From the NCBI GenBank assembly GCA_036346395.1, contig CM070601.1:13761763-13825762 (forward strand): 64,000 nucleotides of DNA. Reading direction: 5' to 3'. The stretch is from Hsuehochloa calcarea. Its lineage: Eukaryota > Streptophyta > Magnoliopsida > Poales > Poaceae. Positions 1-10,949 of the stretch are shown piece by piece. Position 1 is the stretch's first letter, and every line of letters starts with the position of its first letter. The translations under genes and the position numbers were made by a program. The notes below the pieces were generated by a model, which worked only from the letters and a program-made list of their open reading frames with translations, did no database searches and was not told the origin of the DNA.

Positions 1-840
1 TAGCCAATGCTTGAAAGTTCTACCTAAGACTCATGGAATTTTCTTAATAACTATAAAATAATAAAAGGAATTACTAAGTAAACTAGGCCCCATTTGTCGG
101 TGAGACTTATGTTCACCCAGAACGAACCTCGTACCTATGCATAAGTCTTACCCGACTTTCATGGAACTTCCTCGATAAATAGAAAATGACAACAAAGAAA
201 ATCATTAGATCAGCTAGGCACCACATGTGAGTAGCGATGATATGTCCCCAAGTAGATGATGGTAATCCAACTACCAAATAACATCATATAACCTCCAGCT
301 ATCATCCATCATTATACGCTCCCAGTAGATGGACAATTCATAACCCGAAGATGGGTCAGAGAGTTCGTCCTAACTGGGTAATCTCTCCCACTAGGTAACT
401 GATGCAGAATATTCCTAAGAATATTCCCTTACTCCGGATCAAATGGTTACCTAATCATAAGTCTGACTATCAACCCAAAATCCCACCTTAGGCCAAACGA
501 ATAGAGTTTGGATTTAGCTACTTTGGTCTGAAGTATTTCCTTCATTCCAAATATCCCTGGATGTACTTCATTGTGTCTGAAGTATTTCTTTCATCAACTT
601 CCTTTGGATATACTTCATCTGAAGTATTCCCTTCATCAACTCTACTAAGTATGATTAGTCTCATCTGAAGTACTTCCTTCTTTCAAGATACCCTTAGGTG
701 TATTTAGTTTCGTTTAAAGTATTTTCTGCTTCAAATACTCTTGGGTTGATTGCCTTTCAATTGAAGTGTTTCCTTTTATTTACTTGCTTCTGGATTTATT
801 TGATTTCATATGATTGTTTTCAGACATTCTTGGGTACGAC
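1..840. other. Non-coding, probably LTR-derived sequence
   Basis: No coding sequence can be supported here. The stretch is AT-rich, and two phrases near its left end (around 30-60 and 160-180) repeat a 'catggaa-tt-cttaataa' theme. It is probably part of the large LTR-derived block that ends at 3900, but its left boundary lies outside the window or cannot be recognised. Confidence 0.35.
520..790. repeat. Degenerate tandem repeat, TCTGAAGTATTTCCTTCAT theme
   Basis: The words TCTGAAGTATTTCCTTCAT, TCTGAAGTATTTCTTTCATC, TCTGAAGTATTCCCTTCATC, TCTGAAGTACTTCCTTC and a weaker TTGAAGTGTTTCC recur roughly every 50-60 bases. Each is followed by a variable tail such as 'ggatgtacttca'. It reads as an ancient minisatellite inside LTR-like DNA. 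No coding role is visible. Confidence 0.7.
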
Positions 841-1535
841 CGCATTCCACATAGTTAGAATCTAAAGCCATGATAGAGCAATAGTTCGAGCAGGACCAAG
901 AATAAGACCTAAATTATCATAACATTGAGTAAGGTGAGTCAACACTTTGATCATTATGATCCTAATTTTGAATGCAATTTATATTGTTTTAAATTATGAT
1001 AATGCATTGTTACGATTTATACATATGTTTATTTAGCTTATAAGTAGTACCTTAACTGATAATTGCATATAAACTTTCGATTATTGAACTTGGACATTAT
1101 CCTTTATCACCCTAGACTAATGGTATACATACTAACTACTAAGTCCATACCTAAGTGTTATGCTTAGCCTTGCTTACGTACATTGACATGCGAGCAATAA
1201 ATTGCCCCGACATCATTTACAATTTGAAACTAATATTGGGCAGTCGAGTTTGGAGCCTAGTTGGTATGTTGGATTAAGAAAAATATTTCAAAACAAAAGA
1301 AAACCTAAAAAATCGAGTTGGGTGGCTGGAAAGCATGGTGGGTGCTGGGAAGAGCACGACAAAGTGGGTATGGGAAAGTACCGCCCAAGTTAGTTAAGAA
1401 TCCGGATCTTGTGATGACCTCTCTTGTAAAAATAGTGCAACCACAAGTCTATAATGGGCACAACCTGCCTAATTAATTTGTTCGCCTCAATGTTGTTTCA
1501 TCATCCCGCCTGTCGATGATCTAGTGTCGATCTAA

Positions 1536-1789
1536 TGAATGATTGTTTGGGGGGTTTCCTATGACATAGATTCACACAGAAAGAGACACACTGATTTATA
1601 CAGATTCAGACCTTCTCTTGGGAGAATAATAACCCTACTTATGTGTTCTTGTATTCAGTATGCTTGTTACAATCGGAAAGAAATAACTCAAAGTAAGACT
1701 CAATGATCCCTTACAACTAACCTCGATCACCTCGTCCTCCTATCCATTGACTTTAGCCCTTATATAGCATATGAAGGGGTGGTAGTTGC
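1536..1789 (-). repeat. Direct repeat, copy 1 (promoter-like, about 255 bp)
   Basis: This segment begins ATGATTGTTTGGGGGG and ends near GAAGGGGTGG. It is repeated at 2063-2308 with about 90 percent identity by eye. On the minus strand both copies hold a TATA-like CTATATAAGGGC, so they may be the promoter ends of LTRs of a small or shortened retroelement. A 273-base stretch lies between them. The family is not recognised. Confidence 0.7.
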
Positions 1790-2087
1790 TGCTGCTGAAG
1801 AAGCTACGATCAGTGAGGTGGTCGTAGAAGCAAAGGAGAAGACAGCGAAAGATCCGGTTGCTATGGTGATCGAGCCGGTTATTGAGGATATCAATAATCG
1901 GACAAGGGACTTAGTCCTACTATCACCAGAAGCGTCTGGTCAAGATGGAGGAGGAATGTCCGACCGTCGTGTCGGGAAGGAGGTCATAGTGGATGTCCCT
2001 CCTGGTCCTCAAGGAGGAGCCACTTCTACTGCTGACAACGACGACGAAGAAGAAGAAGACGATGATTGTTTGGGGGGCTTCATATGA
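1779..2087 (+). pseudogene. Acidic open frame between the two repeats, unrecognised
   Basis: This 102-residue frame is rich in Glu, Val and Asp and ends in an EEEEDDD run just before the second repeat. Its composition resembles the acidic linkers of the extra ORFs of Tat-type retrotransposons, such as the one decoded on the minus strand near 19.0-19.7 kb. No domain is recognisable. It starts inside the first repeat and ends inside the second, so it is most likely a leftover of retroelement coding sequence rather than a cellular gene. Confidence 0.2.
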
Positions 2088-2308
2088 AATAGATTCACAC
2101 AGAAAGAGACACAATGATTTATACAGGTTCAGTCCTTCTCCTGGGAGAATAATAACCCTATTCTTGTGTTCTTGTATTCAGTATGCTTGTTACAATCGAG
2201 AAGAGATCACTAGAAGTAAGACTCAATGATCCCTTATGGCTAACCCCGATCACCTCATCCCCCTGTCCATTGACTTCAGCCCTTATATAGCGTGTGAAGG
2301 GGTGGCGG
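2063..2308 (-). repeat. Direct repeat, copy 2 (promoter-like)
   Basis: This is the second copy of the repeat at 1536-1789, with the same start ATGATTGTTTGGGGGG and the same TATA-like CTATATAAGGGC on the minus strand. Sequence beyond 2308 is not shared with copy 1, so copy 1 may be truncated. Confidence 0.7.
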
Positions 2309-2540
2309 TTACTCCATGTCAAGAGGCACCTCAACGCCTGATGAAATGCACACGTTGATGGCAGTTATTGTCAGAGGAAATTGCACCCCACGTCGCCTGA
2401 CAGTTACATCAAGGACAGATGCATAATATGTGCAATTATTTCAGAGAATAACTGCATACATTAAATGCTCCGTATTGAACATAGCGTGCAAGAATCCCTA
2501 ATCGATTTAGCCCATATGTCTGTAGGTTTTATCGATTACA

Positions 2541-2628
2541 GGGTGGTCGTAGAAAGGCTTACGACCATGGATTGGTCATAGAAATGCTTACGACCAGGGG
2601 GTGGTCGTAGAAAGACTTACGACCACTC
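2541..2628. repeat. Array of three short palindromes, GTCGTAG...CTTACGAC
   Basis: Three imperfect palindromes of about 25 bases follow one another: GGTCGTAGAAAGGCTTACGA, GGTCATAGAAATGCTTACGA and GGTCGTAGAAAGACTTACGA, each continuing with CC. The same unit forms a longer array at 54139-54312 inside a solo LTR, which links the two LTR regions. Confidence 0.8.
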
Positions 2629-2770
2629 AATTAAGCTCCTCCCTTATGAACAATAAGGGGTATACTTATGAGTAATATGAAGATACTACTATCTATAATG
2701 GCAATTATAGATGAACAGTTAATTGAGGATTATTATATCCTCCACACCGCTCATGTGACATGTATTATAG

Positions 2771-2952
2771 TCTTAGTGGACAACCACTCGGAGGATTGGA
2801 GTCTAAAGGGTGGCGCGGTTATAATGCATTTGGAAACCACTGCTGCACAAAAGGGGGCTACGAAGGGTGGCATGCACCACGATCTTAGTGGACAACCACT
2901 CAGAGGATTGGAGTCCAAAGGGCGGCGCGATTTCATTGCATTAGGAAACCAC
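2771..2952. repeat. Two-copy direct repeat, 112-bp spacing
   Basis: A 70-base segment starting TCTTAGTGGACAACCACTC at 2771 is repeated at 2883, with an identical start and about 90 percent identity over the rest. Each copy ends in GGAAACCAC. The spacer differs. It lies inside LTR-like sequence and has no coding meaning that I can see. Confidence 0.75.
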
Positions 2953-3900
2953 CTTCAGTAGTGAAACCTTGTAGATGGGGTTGCATTGGGTAGGACATTG
3001 TAAATGCCTTGTGATTATTATTTTAGTCTCATGCCTATGGTTGCGTGTTGACAGTATAATACAATTGCCTCTTATGGGTAAAGTATGTGAACTCTGTAAA
3101 GTGAGAAAACTATCTAGATAGTTGTGCCCATGGTCATGGGCGGTGCCAAGAACTTACTTGAAGTAGCTTTCATTTTCACAAAACAATTTGTGCGTGGAAT
3201 GAAAAGTACGAGATGTGACCCGAAAAAGAACATGAGCATTGGGTGGATGGAGTCACTCAGTGGTATAGGAGGTTGGAGCCTCCGCTGGTATTTTACAACA
3301 AAACTCAACTTTGTTAAAACCTGAGTTAGTCAAAAATGTCATGTTTTAGGATTTGCTGCTGTCATGTTTCAGGATTTGCTACTACTTAATCTATTTCAAT
3401 AAGTGGTTTTATGCCAACAAAAGAACCACAAACCATTCCTCTTATCAGTCTTGCATATTATATAACTGCATTCTGTGTGTTGGCTCGCGAATAATGTTGT
3501 GTACTCATACTCGCTCAATATTATTATTTAGTAAGTGTAAGAGAAGAAGGTTATGTGGGCACTTATGAGCATTCGTCAAGACTGGAGATCAAGAAGGTCA
3601 AGAACTAGGTCGCGGGACCACGTCGGTTGTCTGTGGGTATATCGTGAGGGTTCCACATGTTGCATTTTAATTATGCTTCCGCTGACTGATTCTTTAGAGG
3701 TATTTGGCTTGACCGGTCATTATGAAAGACAAAAGTCATAAGTTATATTTACAATTTGTTTATTATTATTATGCCATCGCTCTACCTTTTTTAGATATAT
3801 GTTTGATATTCAATAATGTAACTGTAGGCACTAGTTACTGATTCAGAGACTGGTGCTGTAGACACAGAGGATTCCCAAATGACAAATTTGGGGTCCAACA

Positions 3901-3967
3901 ACCGAACCGCTGGAGTTGAATAGCGGAGGTTACAAACACATGTGTAGTAACACGCGATTAGTGTGAA
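3901..3967 (+). repeat. Upstream tandem unit A, cut by the Helitron
   Basis: This 67-base fragment matches the middle of the unit at 6605-6799; both contain CGGAGG-TAC-AACACATGTG and TAGTAACACG. It ends at GTGTGAA, exactly where the Helitron begins. It is the left half of a repeat whose right half resumes at 6573. Confidence 0.8.
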
Positions 3968-5673
3968 CTAGCAGGGTGGCCCACGTATTTGCGCGACTAG
4001 ATTTTTTTGATGTTTGTATAAATGATTGATAATATATTTATGTATCTTGTATGCTATTTAGACTTTTAAGGCAGGCTAGATATTGAAAATGACAATAGAA
4101 GCTTGAAAGTCTACATAAGATATTGAACCTGAGGAATGTAATTGAAGAATGTGCTTTGAGAAGAAAATCATTGAGCATAATAAGTCTACATCATGCATAG
4201 ATCGTGTAGTTGTATGCCTATACTCTTACTCTATTAGTGTTTTTTTTAATTGTATGCATGCCCATATTCTTCCAGCAAGCGCGTCTAGATTTGTTTCGAA
4301 ATTTGTATAAACAGTTCATAATATATTTACGCAACTTGTATGCTATTTAGACTTTTAAGATATCCTAGATATTAGAAATGACAATAGAACCATGAAGGAA
4401 ATTACAACCCGAGGAACGTAATTGAAGTATGTGCTTTGAGAGGAGAAAATGATTAAGATAAGTCAACATCATGCATAGATCATGTAGCCGCATGCCCATA
4501 TTCTTACTCTATTAGTTATTTTTTTCCAAATTGTATGCATGCACATGTACCTTTATTTAATCTCAAGCAATACGTTGATTATGTGTGCCGTAAATTATCT
4601 TATTAGTTTACATAATATAATGTATTATAGTGCCTTGCTCACGCATACACCGGTGTATCATAGACGATCTACCTTGAACTTATCTTCCCTCACATGCCGA
4701 TACCCCCCACCAAATCGTATGGCTTGTATCTCTTCTTACCATCATAACTTTTTTCTTCAACCTCCAACAGTAAGCCCAAATATTGATCGATTCCTCTCAG
4801 TTGTTACCCTTTCCAATGCAATACTTTACCATATATTTATCTTCTATTTCTCCCTAATTATTGCTCAATGCTAACCATTGCGACATTAACACACATACAC
4901 ATGCAACCGTCATTGATCCCAGCTGGTATCATGCTCATGTATCATGCTCTCTCCGGTGACCTCGAGCATATTTTCTACGGCTGCGCCATCTCTAGTTCAA
5001 GCTTTTTGCTCCTCTACCTCTGTACGCCCACGCTTCTATTTGTACAGATGTATGATGTTATACATACTCGACGTTATCTTCTCTCTTGTCGGTTGCTCCT
5101 CTTCTTCAACGTTTGTCAACTCAATGCCGTGGCTTCCTCACTAACCATAGTGACCTCCTATCTCCCCTAATGTCGGTGTGTCTACTTTAGTCGTTGTCTA
5201 ACGATATAGAGAATATTTTCGCCATCGCCGGCGACGACGTGCCCCTCACCGGTGATGGCACACTGCTAGCTACCCGATGACCCTGTATCATCCATAGCTT
5301 ATCTTCAATGTAAAGCTTCATCTCCTCCCTACTAGTGCTTCCCCATCACCGAGCTTCTTTACCCACTAACTTCTTCAACAACGTCGACACTCAACACTTA
5401 TCATCGCGGGGCCTTAGCTCCTTCAACACTGAACTTTCTCATCAATGGCTCCAACGAGCAACACGATATTGTCCTCATCTCCGTCGCTGCCGTCTTGGTT
5501 CTTCGCTTCCCCGTGGGTCAATGTCTTCTTGCAGGACAAATAGATATCATTGCACTCTTTTGTGGTCTCATCCGACATCATTTGTGCTATCCTCGTTATA
5601 ACTTGTATTTTTAATCAAAATTTTAGTTATTTTTTATTTTTATTCTAAACGAAGCAACAATAGAAACACATGA

Positions 5674-5847
5674 CCTTAAGAGCGAACATGATAACTTCTT
5701 TCGTGTCTCCTCTGACACCATTTTTGTCATCCTCGTTATAACTTTTATTTTTATTCAACACCTTGAGAGCGAACGTGATGACTTCTTTTGTGTCTCCTCT
5801 GACACCATTTTTGTCATGCTCGTTATAACTTTTATTTTTATTCAATA
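5674..5847. repeat. Two 87-bp tandem units in the Helitron
   Basis: CCTTAAGAGCGAACATGATA at 5674 and CCTTGAGAGCGAACGTGATG at 5761 start two near-identical 87-base units. A more diverged third unit may precede them near 5560-5640. They create an artificial open frame with a 29-residue repeat on the minus strand. Confidence 0.8.
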
Positions 5848-5854
5848 TTTCGGT

Positions 5855-6400
5855 TATTTTTTATTAGAGTTCATATACAAATCAAATTGCTAAATTTATT
5901 TAATTTATTCCGTAGAATTCGTATGGAAGTCGAATTGCAAATTTTATTTTATTTTTTGTTTAAAAGTTTAGATCTTTTTTCTTGGAATTCGTATCGAATC
6001 CAATTGCTATTTTTCTTTAAAAAAATCGAATTACAGTTATTTAGGGATTTTACTTTGGAATTCGTATTGAAATCAAATTGCTAAAAAAAATTTGAATTTC
6101 AATTATTTTTTGTTGGATTTTGTATTCAAATATAAATGCCCATCATTGTTTAATTTTTATTCTAGATTATAATTATTGGAACTCGTATTGAAATCAAATT
6201 GATAATTTGATTTTTCAATTTTGTTGATTTTTATTGCAAATTATAATTATTTAGGGATTCTACTTATAAATTTGTTTGCAAACCAAATAGCTGATTTTAT
6301 TTTATTTTTATTCCGAATTTTAATTTTATTATACTTAATATGGACTCTTTTACTTAGGAATTCATTGGGAAATCAATTTATTTTATATTCTGAATTTCAG
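5855..6400. repeat. AT-rich tandem repeat, GAATTCGTATTGAAATCAAA theme
   Basis: The phrase GGAATTCGTATTGAAATCAAATTGC and variants recur about every 60-100 bases, separated by runs of T. The inverted Helitron copy carries the same array around 31560-32080. Period and copy number differ between copies, as expected of a minisatellite internal to the element. Confidence 0.7.
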
Positions 6401-6604
6401 TTTTATTGTACTTGGCACGGTCCCTTTCTTTTAATCTAGATTATTATAATCTAAACCCACCACGATTGACAATATAGAATTTTCTCTTTTTTCACCGATT
6501 AATATCATAATTTATAGTCTTTAAGAGGGAACGTGGTGTTTTCTTTTAACTCTACTTTAATAAGACAATAGATTGAGTCATACCCGTGTGCTAGAAAAAA
6601 AAAA

Positions 6605-6799
6605 TGTCACGCTAGTTAGACTATCCAACGTTAGGGAGCACTCTGTTTCTTAGGCACCTCCGTGGTTCCATCCAAACCTTCCATTTGCGACGGACGGCTC
6701 TCCTGAGCTGCTGACTTGAACAGCGGAGGGTACGAACACATGTGTAGTAACACGTGATTATTGTGAATCGAACCATGCCTGTAAGCCAGAAAACCAATA
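6605..6799 (+). repeat. Upstream tandem unit B (195 bp)
   Basis: The unit begins TGTCACGCTAGTTAGACTAT and repeats at 6800 as TGTCACACTAGTTAAGACTA. It contains the intact equivalent of the Helitron insertion site (GTGAATCGAACCATGCCTG). It lies about 0.7 kb upstream of the ALIS start codon and may be part of its distal promoter. Confidence 0.8.
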
Positions 6800-6925
6800 T
6801 GTCACACTAGTTAAGACTATCCAACGTTAGGGAGCACTCTATGTCTTAGGCACCTCCATGGCTCCATCCAAACCGTCCATCTCCTGAGCCGCCGGAGTTG
6901 AACATCGGAGGGTACCAACACAACC
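6800..6925 (+). repeat. Upstream tandem unit C (partial)
   Basis: This is a shortened copy of unit B. It shares the CCAACGTTAGGGAGCACTCT core and the 'ccggagttgaacatcggagggtac' part, then diverges at about 6925. A 20-base segment present in unit B (ATTTGCGACGGACGGCT region) is missing here. Confidence 0.75.
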
Positions 6926-7457
6926 GTCGTTGTCCTTGTCATGCCTGCCTGCTTGCAGCGCGCGGTAGTGTGCTCGTGCGCGTGTTGGACGAAGGCAATT
7001 CATCGATTCTAGTGTCTAACGTCGTGCTGATGCTATCTATAGTCGTCGTCGTCTTTTTGTCACGGGGCTTGATATGCATCTTGCATGCTATGCTACTTCA
7101 GGTTCATGATACGCGCGGCTTGACTCACTCGACGGCAGAGATTTGCGTGCGATGTGGCAGTGTATGGGAAGTTTCATATTCCGCCATTCTAGCTCCATGA
7201 AAGGGGCAGATCCCTTGTAAACAATCTCCGCCTCCTCGCAACAACCAACCAAAGACGAACCCTCCGGCCGGGAGACCTAGCTTGCGATTGGATCACGACC
7301 GCGTGTCTGTGTGTGCATCACTCTGCCTGAGATCCGGTAATTGAACAATCTCTCGTTCTTGTTCTGGAATCTGGTAAAAAAAAGTATCTGGTTAGGGGGT
7401 AATGTGTCTTCAAATTCGACGAAGTTTTGATCACCACCGATCTGGTTGCTTCTGTAG

Positions 7458-9361
7458 ATGAGTTTATCCGAATCGGAGAGCGATTCCCTGGCCTCGCGGC
7501 GATCCAAGAAGCCCAAGTGTATGTGCCGCGTTCTTGCCCCCCTTTTTCTTTCGTAATTCTTTGATATTTTCTGTTTGATGTCTTATATTTTGGTTTTTTT
7601 TTAAAAAAAAACTTCGAGTTGTTTGATTTTTTTTTTCATTTACGCAAGGGTGTAGGTTGCAGTCTAAAAACTTTGTAATTAGTTCGATCTTTAACATCTC
7701 AAATACGAGATGTCACAATGTCTTGGGAAATCGATGCATGTTTCTGCAATTCAAGGCCCTTTCTTTTGTGCAGATTCTAAATTTACACAGCAGGAGCTTC
7801 CAGCATGCAAGCCACTGTTAACTCCTGGAATTGTAATTACCCCATCTACTGTTTCTTTCATCATGGCACCAAGTATCTTGATTCTAAACATGAAGGGCTA
7901 GAGTTTCTCAATCTGAATGTAACATCACACCATGAATGAAGGCTAGAGTTTCTCAATCTGAATGTAACATCATACCATGCATGAATAGGTCATCGGCGCC
8001 TTCTCGCTCATCGGCATCGTCTTTGTCCCGATAGGGCTCGCTTCGCTATCCGCATCACAGGAGGTAAATGCAAACGCAATGCAGCACTCCTGATCATTGC
8101 CTATTGCAGCACTATGTCTGCCATTTTTGTTGTTTCCTAACCTGACTTGCAATGTAGATTGTTGAGTTGGTAGACCGATATGATGCAGAATGCGTACCCG
8201 CGAACGACAAGGTCGGGTTCATTCAGGACTCCAAGACCGACAAGGCGTGCACCAGAACGATAACTGTGAGTATGCCATGGAAATGTGTTTGTATTTAGCT
8301 CATTACACATGATGTCTGACCTTATTCCTTTCAGGTGCCGAAGCCTATGAAAGGCCCCATACATATTTACTACCAGCTCGAGAACTTCTATCAGAACCAT
8401 CGACGGTATATACTATAATTGGTCTATTATACACACGTTAATTGTTTTTGTTTCGATCTTAAACAGTCCATTGTTGGATTGGATATTATATAATCTTAGG
8501 TACGTCAAGAGCCGAAGTGATAAACAATTGCGATACAAGGATTCTGCACATGTGATAAAAGACTGTGAACCTGAAGACACCAGTGAAGATGGTGCCCCGA
8601 TAGTTCCATGTGGCCTCATTGCCTGGAGCTTGTTCAATGACACATACACAATTTCTGTCAATAAGAAGGCTGTGGAAGTTAACAAGAAGAACATAGCTTG
8701 GGACAGTGACAAGAGCAATAAGTTTGGCAGTGATATTTATCCCAGTAATTTCCAGAAAGGGGGACTTATTGGTGGTGCTAAGCTAAATGAGAAGTTACCG
8801 GTGAGTGCAATAGCCATTTCCCATACTGCGTAATCATCTTTATTCCACTAGACTAGTCTTCAATTTTCATGCATCTTTCCCCCCCTGGATTTCACGTGCA
8901 TTTTCAGTTAAGTGAGCAAGAGGATCTCATTGTCTGGATGAGAACTGCTGCCCTACCAACATTCAGAAAGCTTTATGGCAGGATTGAGACGGACATCATG
9001 GCAAGTGATGAAATTACAGTGGTTATACAGAACAACTACAACACATACAGTTTTGAAGGGACCAAAGCACTGGTTCTTTCTACTACGTCTTGGATTGGTG
9101 GCAAGAACAATTTCATTGGCGTTGCATATGTGGCTATAGGCGGCATATGCATCTTCCTTGCTATGGGCTTCGTAGTTCTCTACGTGGTTAAGCCGAGGTA
9201 TGTCACATATTGTGATCTTGTTTCCAAATTGCCTGTTAGTTTCAAGAAATTTGTATATGTTGAAGTAACTAAATTCATTGGTGTTGGTCTTAAATTTCAG
9301 GACCCTTGGAGACCCCTCATACCTATCATGGAACAGAGAGAGCCCTGATCATCCACACTGA
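7458..9361 (+). CDS. ALIS: ALA-interacting subunit (CDC50/LEM3 family)
   Basis: Eight exons join into 341 codons: 7458-7518, 7774-7832, 7989-8063, 8158-8265, 8335-8405, 8500-8800, 8908-9197 and 9301-9361; every intron is GT-AG and phases agree. The product is the beta subunit of P4-type ATPases (phospholipid flippases); in plants such subunits are needed for flippase exit from the ER and for activity. The family motif KFTQQELPACKP opens the conserved part, followed by a first membrane segment at about residues 41-60 and a lumenal domain with four conserved-type cysteines (AECVP, KACTR, KDCEP, VPCGL) and an NDT glycosylation sequon. A second membrane segment lies at about 294-317, and the tail reads LGDPSYLSWNRESPDHPH. 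Length matches the family (about 340-350). A 5' UTR intron ending at 7457 (TCTGTAG before ATG) is possible. No damage is visible. Confidence 0.93.
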
Positions 9362-10224
9362 AAGTCTGAACCCCTTTGTGCAGAGAAACAAATTTGCCAA
9401 TGGAACGTTCGTCGACGTATAAATAAATAAATTTACCTCTTGTGCTCAAGGTGTTTGCCGGCGCCCCCTCCACCTGGGTAAGATAGGTAGGCTATGGTGA
9501 GATACCTGTTGGAGAAGCATAATGCACGAGAGTTGTATTCCCTTAACCTTCGTTTAATCCTGCTGGGAGCTGATCATGTCAACATAATAACGGTACTAAG
9601 GTACTTGATGTTTGTATTATGCTCTTTTCACTGGTGACTTGTCTGCAGACTTCATGATTCCGTATTATTATCACCAAGGAGAGCCTGAGCCTCCCAAGTC
9701 ACTGCTCGCATAGTCACGGTACGTATAGTTACTACTACATGATGACCCACTTCGTGTACGCCTGGCTACGTCAAGCCGTGGAGCCAAGCACGCCTCGAAA
9801 GGTAAGGTTCTTGTCACAGATTCTCCCTGAGATCGAACAGACTCGCCGCAGGCAAGGATAGCCAGATACCAAAGGGCCGGAACAGCCAACTTGCTGGCTC
9901 GCTGAGGGCGGCCTGAGCACCGCAGAGCTGGACTCCAGGCGTAGCGTAACGGCGTATGCCGCGGCAGTGGAAACTGGGAAGCGGAACGGCGTTTTTGTCC
10001 AGACCCGAGCGCGCGTTGCCGTGCCGAGCCCAGACTCCACTCCGGTCCGCTCGCTCGTCGCACGGGGCGCTTGCGGACAATGCGGAGGAGTCGGGGAATT
10101 AGGCCGCGGGTACGCCGAGAGTGGGATCTAAGCAGCGGGGGGTGGTCAGACCGGCTCGGTAAATTCACGACGATTAAATTATTTATATTATTTTAATGTA
10201 TAATTAAAAAATTATATATTTTAA
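9362..10224. other. ALIS 3' UTR, then unassigned GC-rich stretch
   Basis: The first 250-300 bases look like the 3' UTR of the ALIS gene, with AATAAATAAAT at about 9424. From 9680 to 10170 the DNA is GC-rich and open in more than one frame on the minus strand, but no protein family is recognisable. From 10175 it turns abruptly AT-rich, just before the retrotransposon. Confidence 0.4.
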
Positions 10225-10815
10225 TGGTCGTAACATCTAAAGCTAACGGCCCCGTAGTCGTATGGATTACAGATGTTACTTATAGGTACCTTGGTCAGTC
10301 GAGGTCATGTACCTCGTAGAAATCTTGAACTGGTATCTGGATCTAACTCCAAGTATATTCTTACTGTGTGACGAATGAAACACATATCATATTTGCTCCA
10401 TACCACGCGACGGTTCATGGTCCTAAGATATTGACAACAACTACCATACGGTTGAGTGTCTCACAGACGCTAACCGATGACCAGTTACTGTTTCACTAAC
10501 AGCAACTGTTCCTCCAACCAGACGTATCACTTCTAACAGGAGTCTTCTCTAGGAGTAATTGTCACATCTTCGTTTGTTATTTAAAGACGGAGCACGGAGT
10601 AACAAAGGCATCGGATTGAAGCAACACAATCAACACTATATTTATATTTCAACTCTGATTCAACAGCATAGTAAGCATTACGCTCAGTGTAATTAGGATT
10701 AGTCCACCGCATAGTCGATGGCAACCCCTATAAAGGATCCAGTTTATAGCAATAAAGAGCAATCTCATTCTCTCCCAAGAACTCTTTGTCATTTTCCTCT
10801 GTTTTATTTCGTAAG
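10225..10815 (+). mobile_element. Probable 5' LTR of the Tat-type element
   Basis: Sequence from a TG at 10225 to about 10815 precedes gag and carries promoter-like signals: CCTATAAAGG at about 10728 and a GCAATAAAG at about 10750, followed by a candidate primer-binding zone ATTGGTGACTCGATCGTCG at about 10816. No matching 3' LTR was found downstream, so both ends are tentative. Confidence 0.4.
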
Positions 10816-10949
10816 ATTGGTGACTCGATCGTCGACAGCTGACGCCGTCCCTAGAGAAGAAGGCGTTGGGTTCTTGAAGATTAGTTTGCTCAAGCTTTCT
10901 TCATTCACTCATTTCGCTCTGTCATTGCTCATGCGAACATGGCAGGGAC

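Larger units (their letters stand above)
841..3900 (+). mobile_element. Remnant of a long LTR (3' end at 3900)
   Basis: The block ends in GGGTCCAACA at 3900, like the end GGGTCCGACA of the block at 21290-23126. The two share collinear landmarks: a 'gtgagtcaa...gatcat' start, a 'cctaagtgttatgcttagcc' region, 'gggcagtc', and a 'tgttggctcgcga' stretch (about 3478 here, 22608 there). Both resemble the reverse strand of the solo LTR at 52226-55924, including the GTCGTAG/CTTACGAC palindromes. I infer an old LTR of the same broad Ty3/gypsy LTR group. The left end is not defined and no target duplication could be checked. Confidence 0.5.
3968..6572 (-). mobile_element. Non-autonomous Helitron, copy 1
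   Basis: On the minus strand the element begins TCTATTGTCTTATTAAAG and ends CCACCCTGCTAG. It is preceded by A and followed by T, the Helitron signature of 5' TC, 3' CTAG and insertion between A and T without target duplication. A GC-rich hairpin-like stretch (CGCGCAAATACGTGGG) lies just inside the 3' end. The uninterrupted paralogous site at about 6760-6790 matches the two flanks once the element is removed, which confirms both ends. A second copy lies inverted at 31338-33874. No Rep/helicase coding sequence is present, so it depends on another element for movement. Short open frames inside it (for example 4539-4874) are not genes. Confidence 0.85.

Noticed and set aside
4539..4874. Open frame of 111 codons with a near copy on the opposite strand at 33114-33296
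   Set aside because: The similarity is explained by the two inverted Helitron copies. The frames differ in length, have no domain and are AT-driven.
9671..10168. 165-codon frame on minus after the ALIS gene
   Set aside because: Arg/Ser-rich, overlapped by other frames in GC-rich DNA, no recognisable family.
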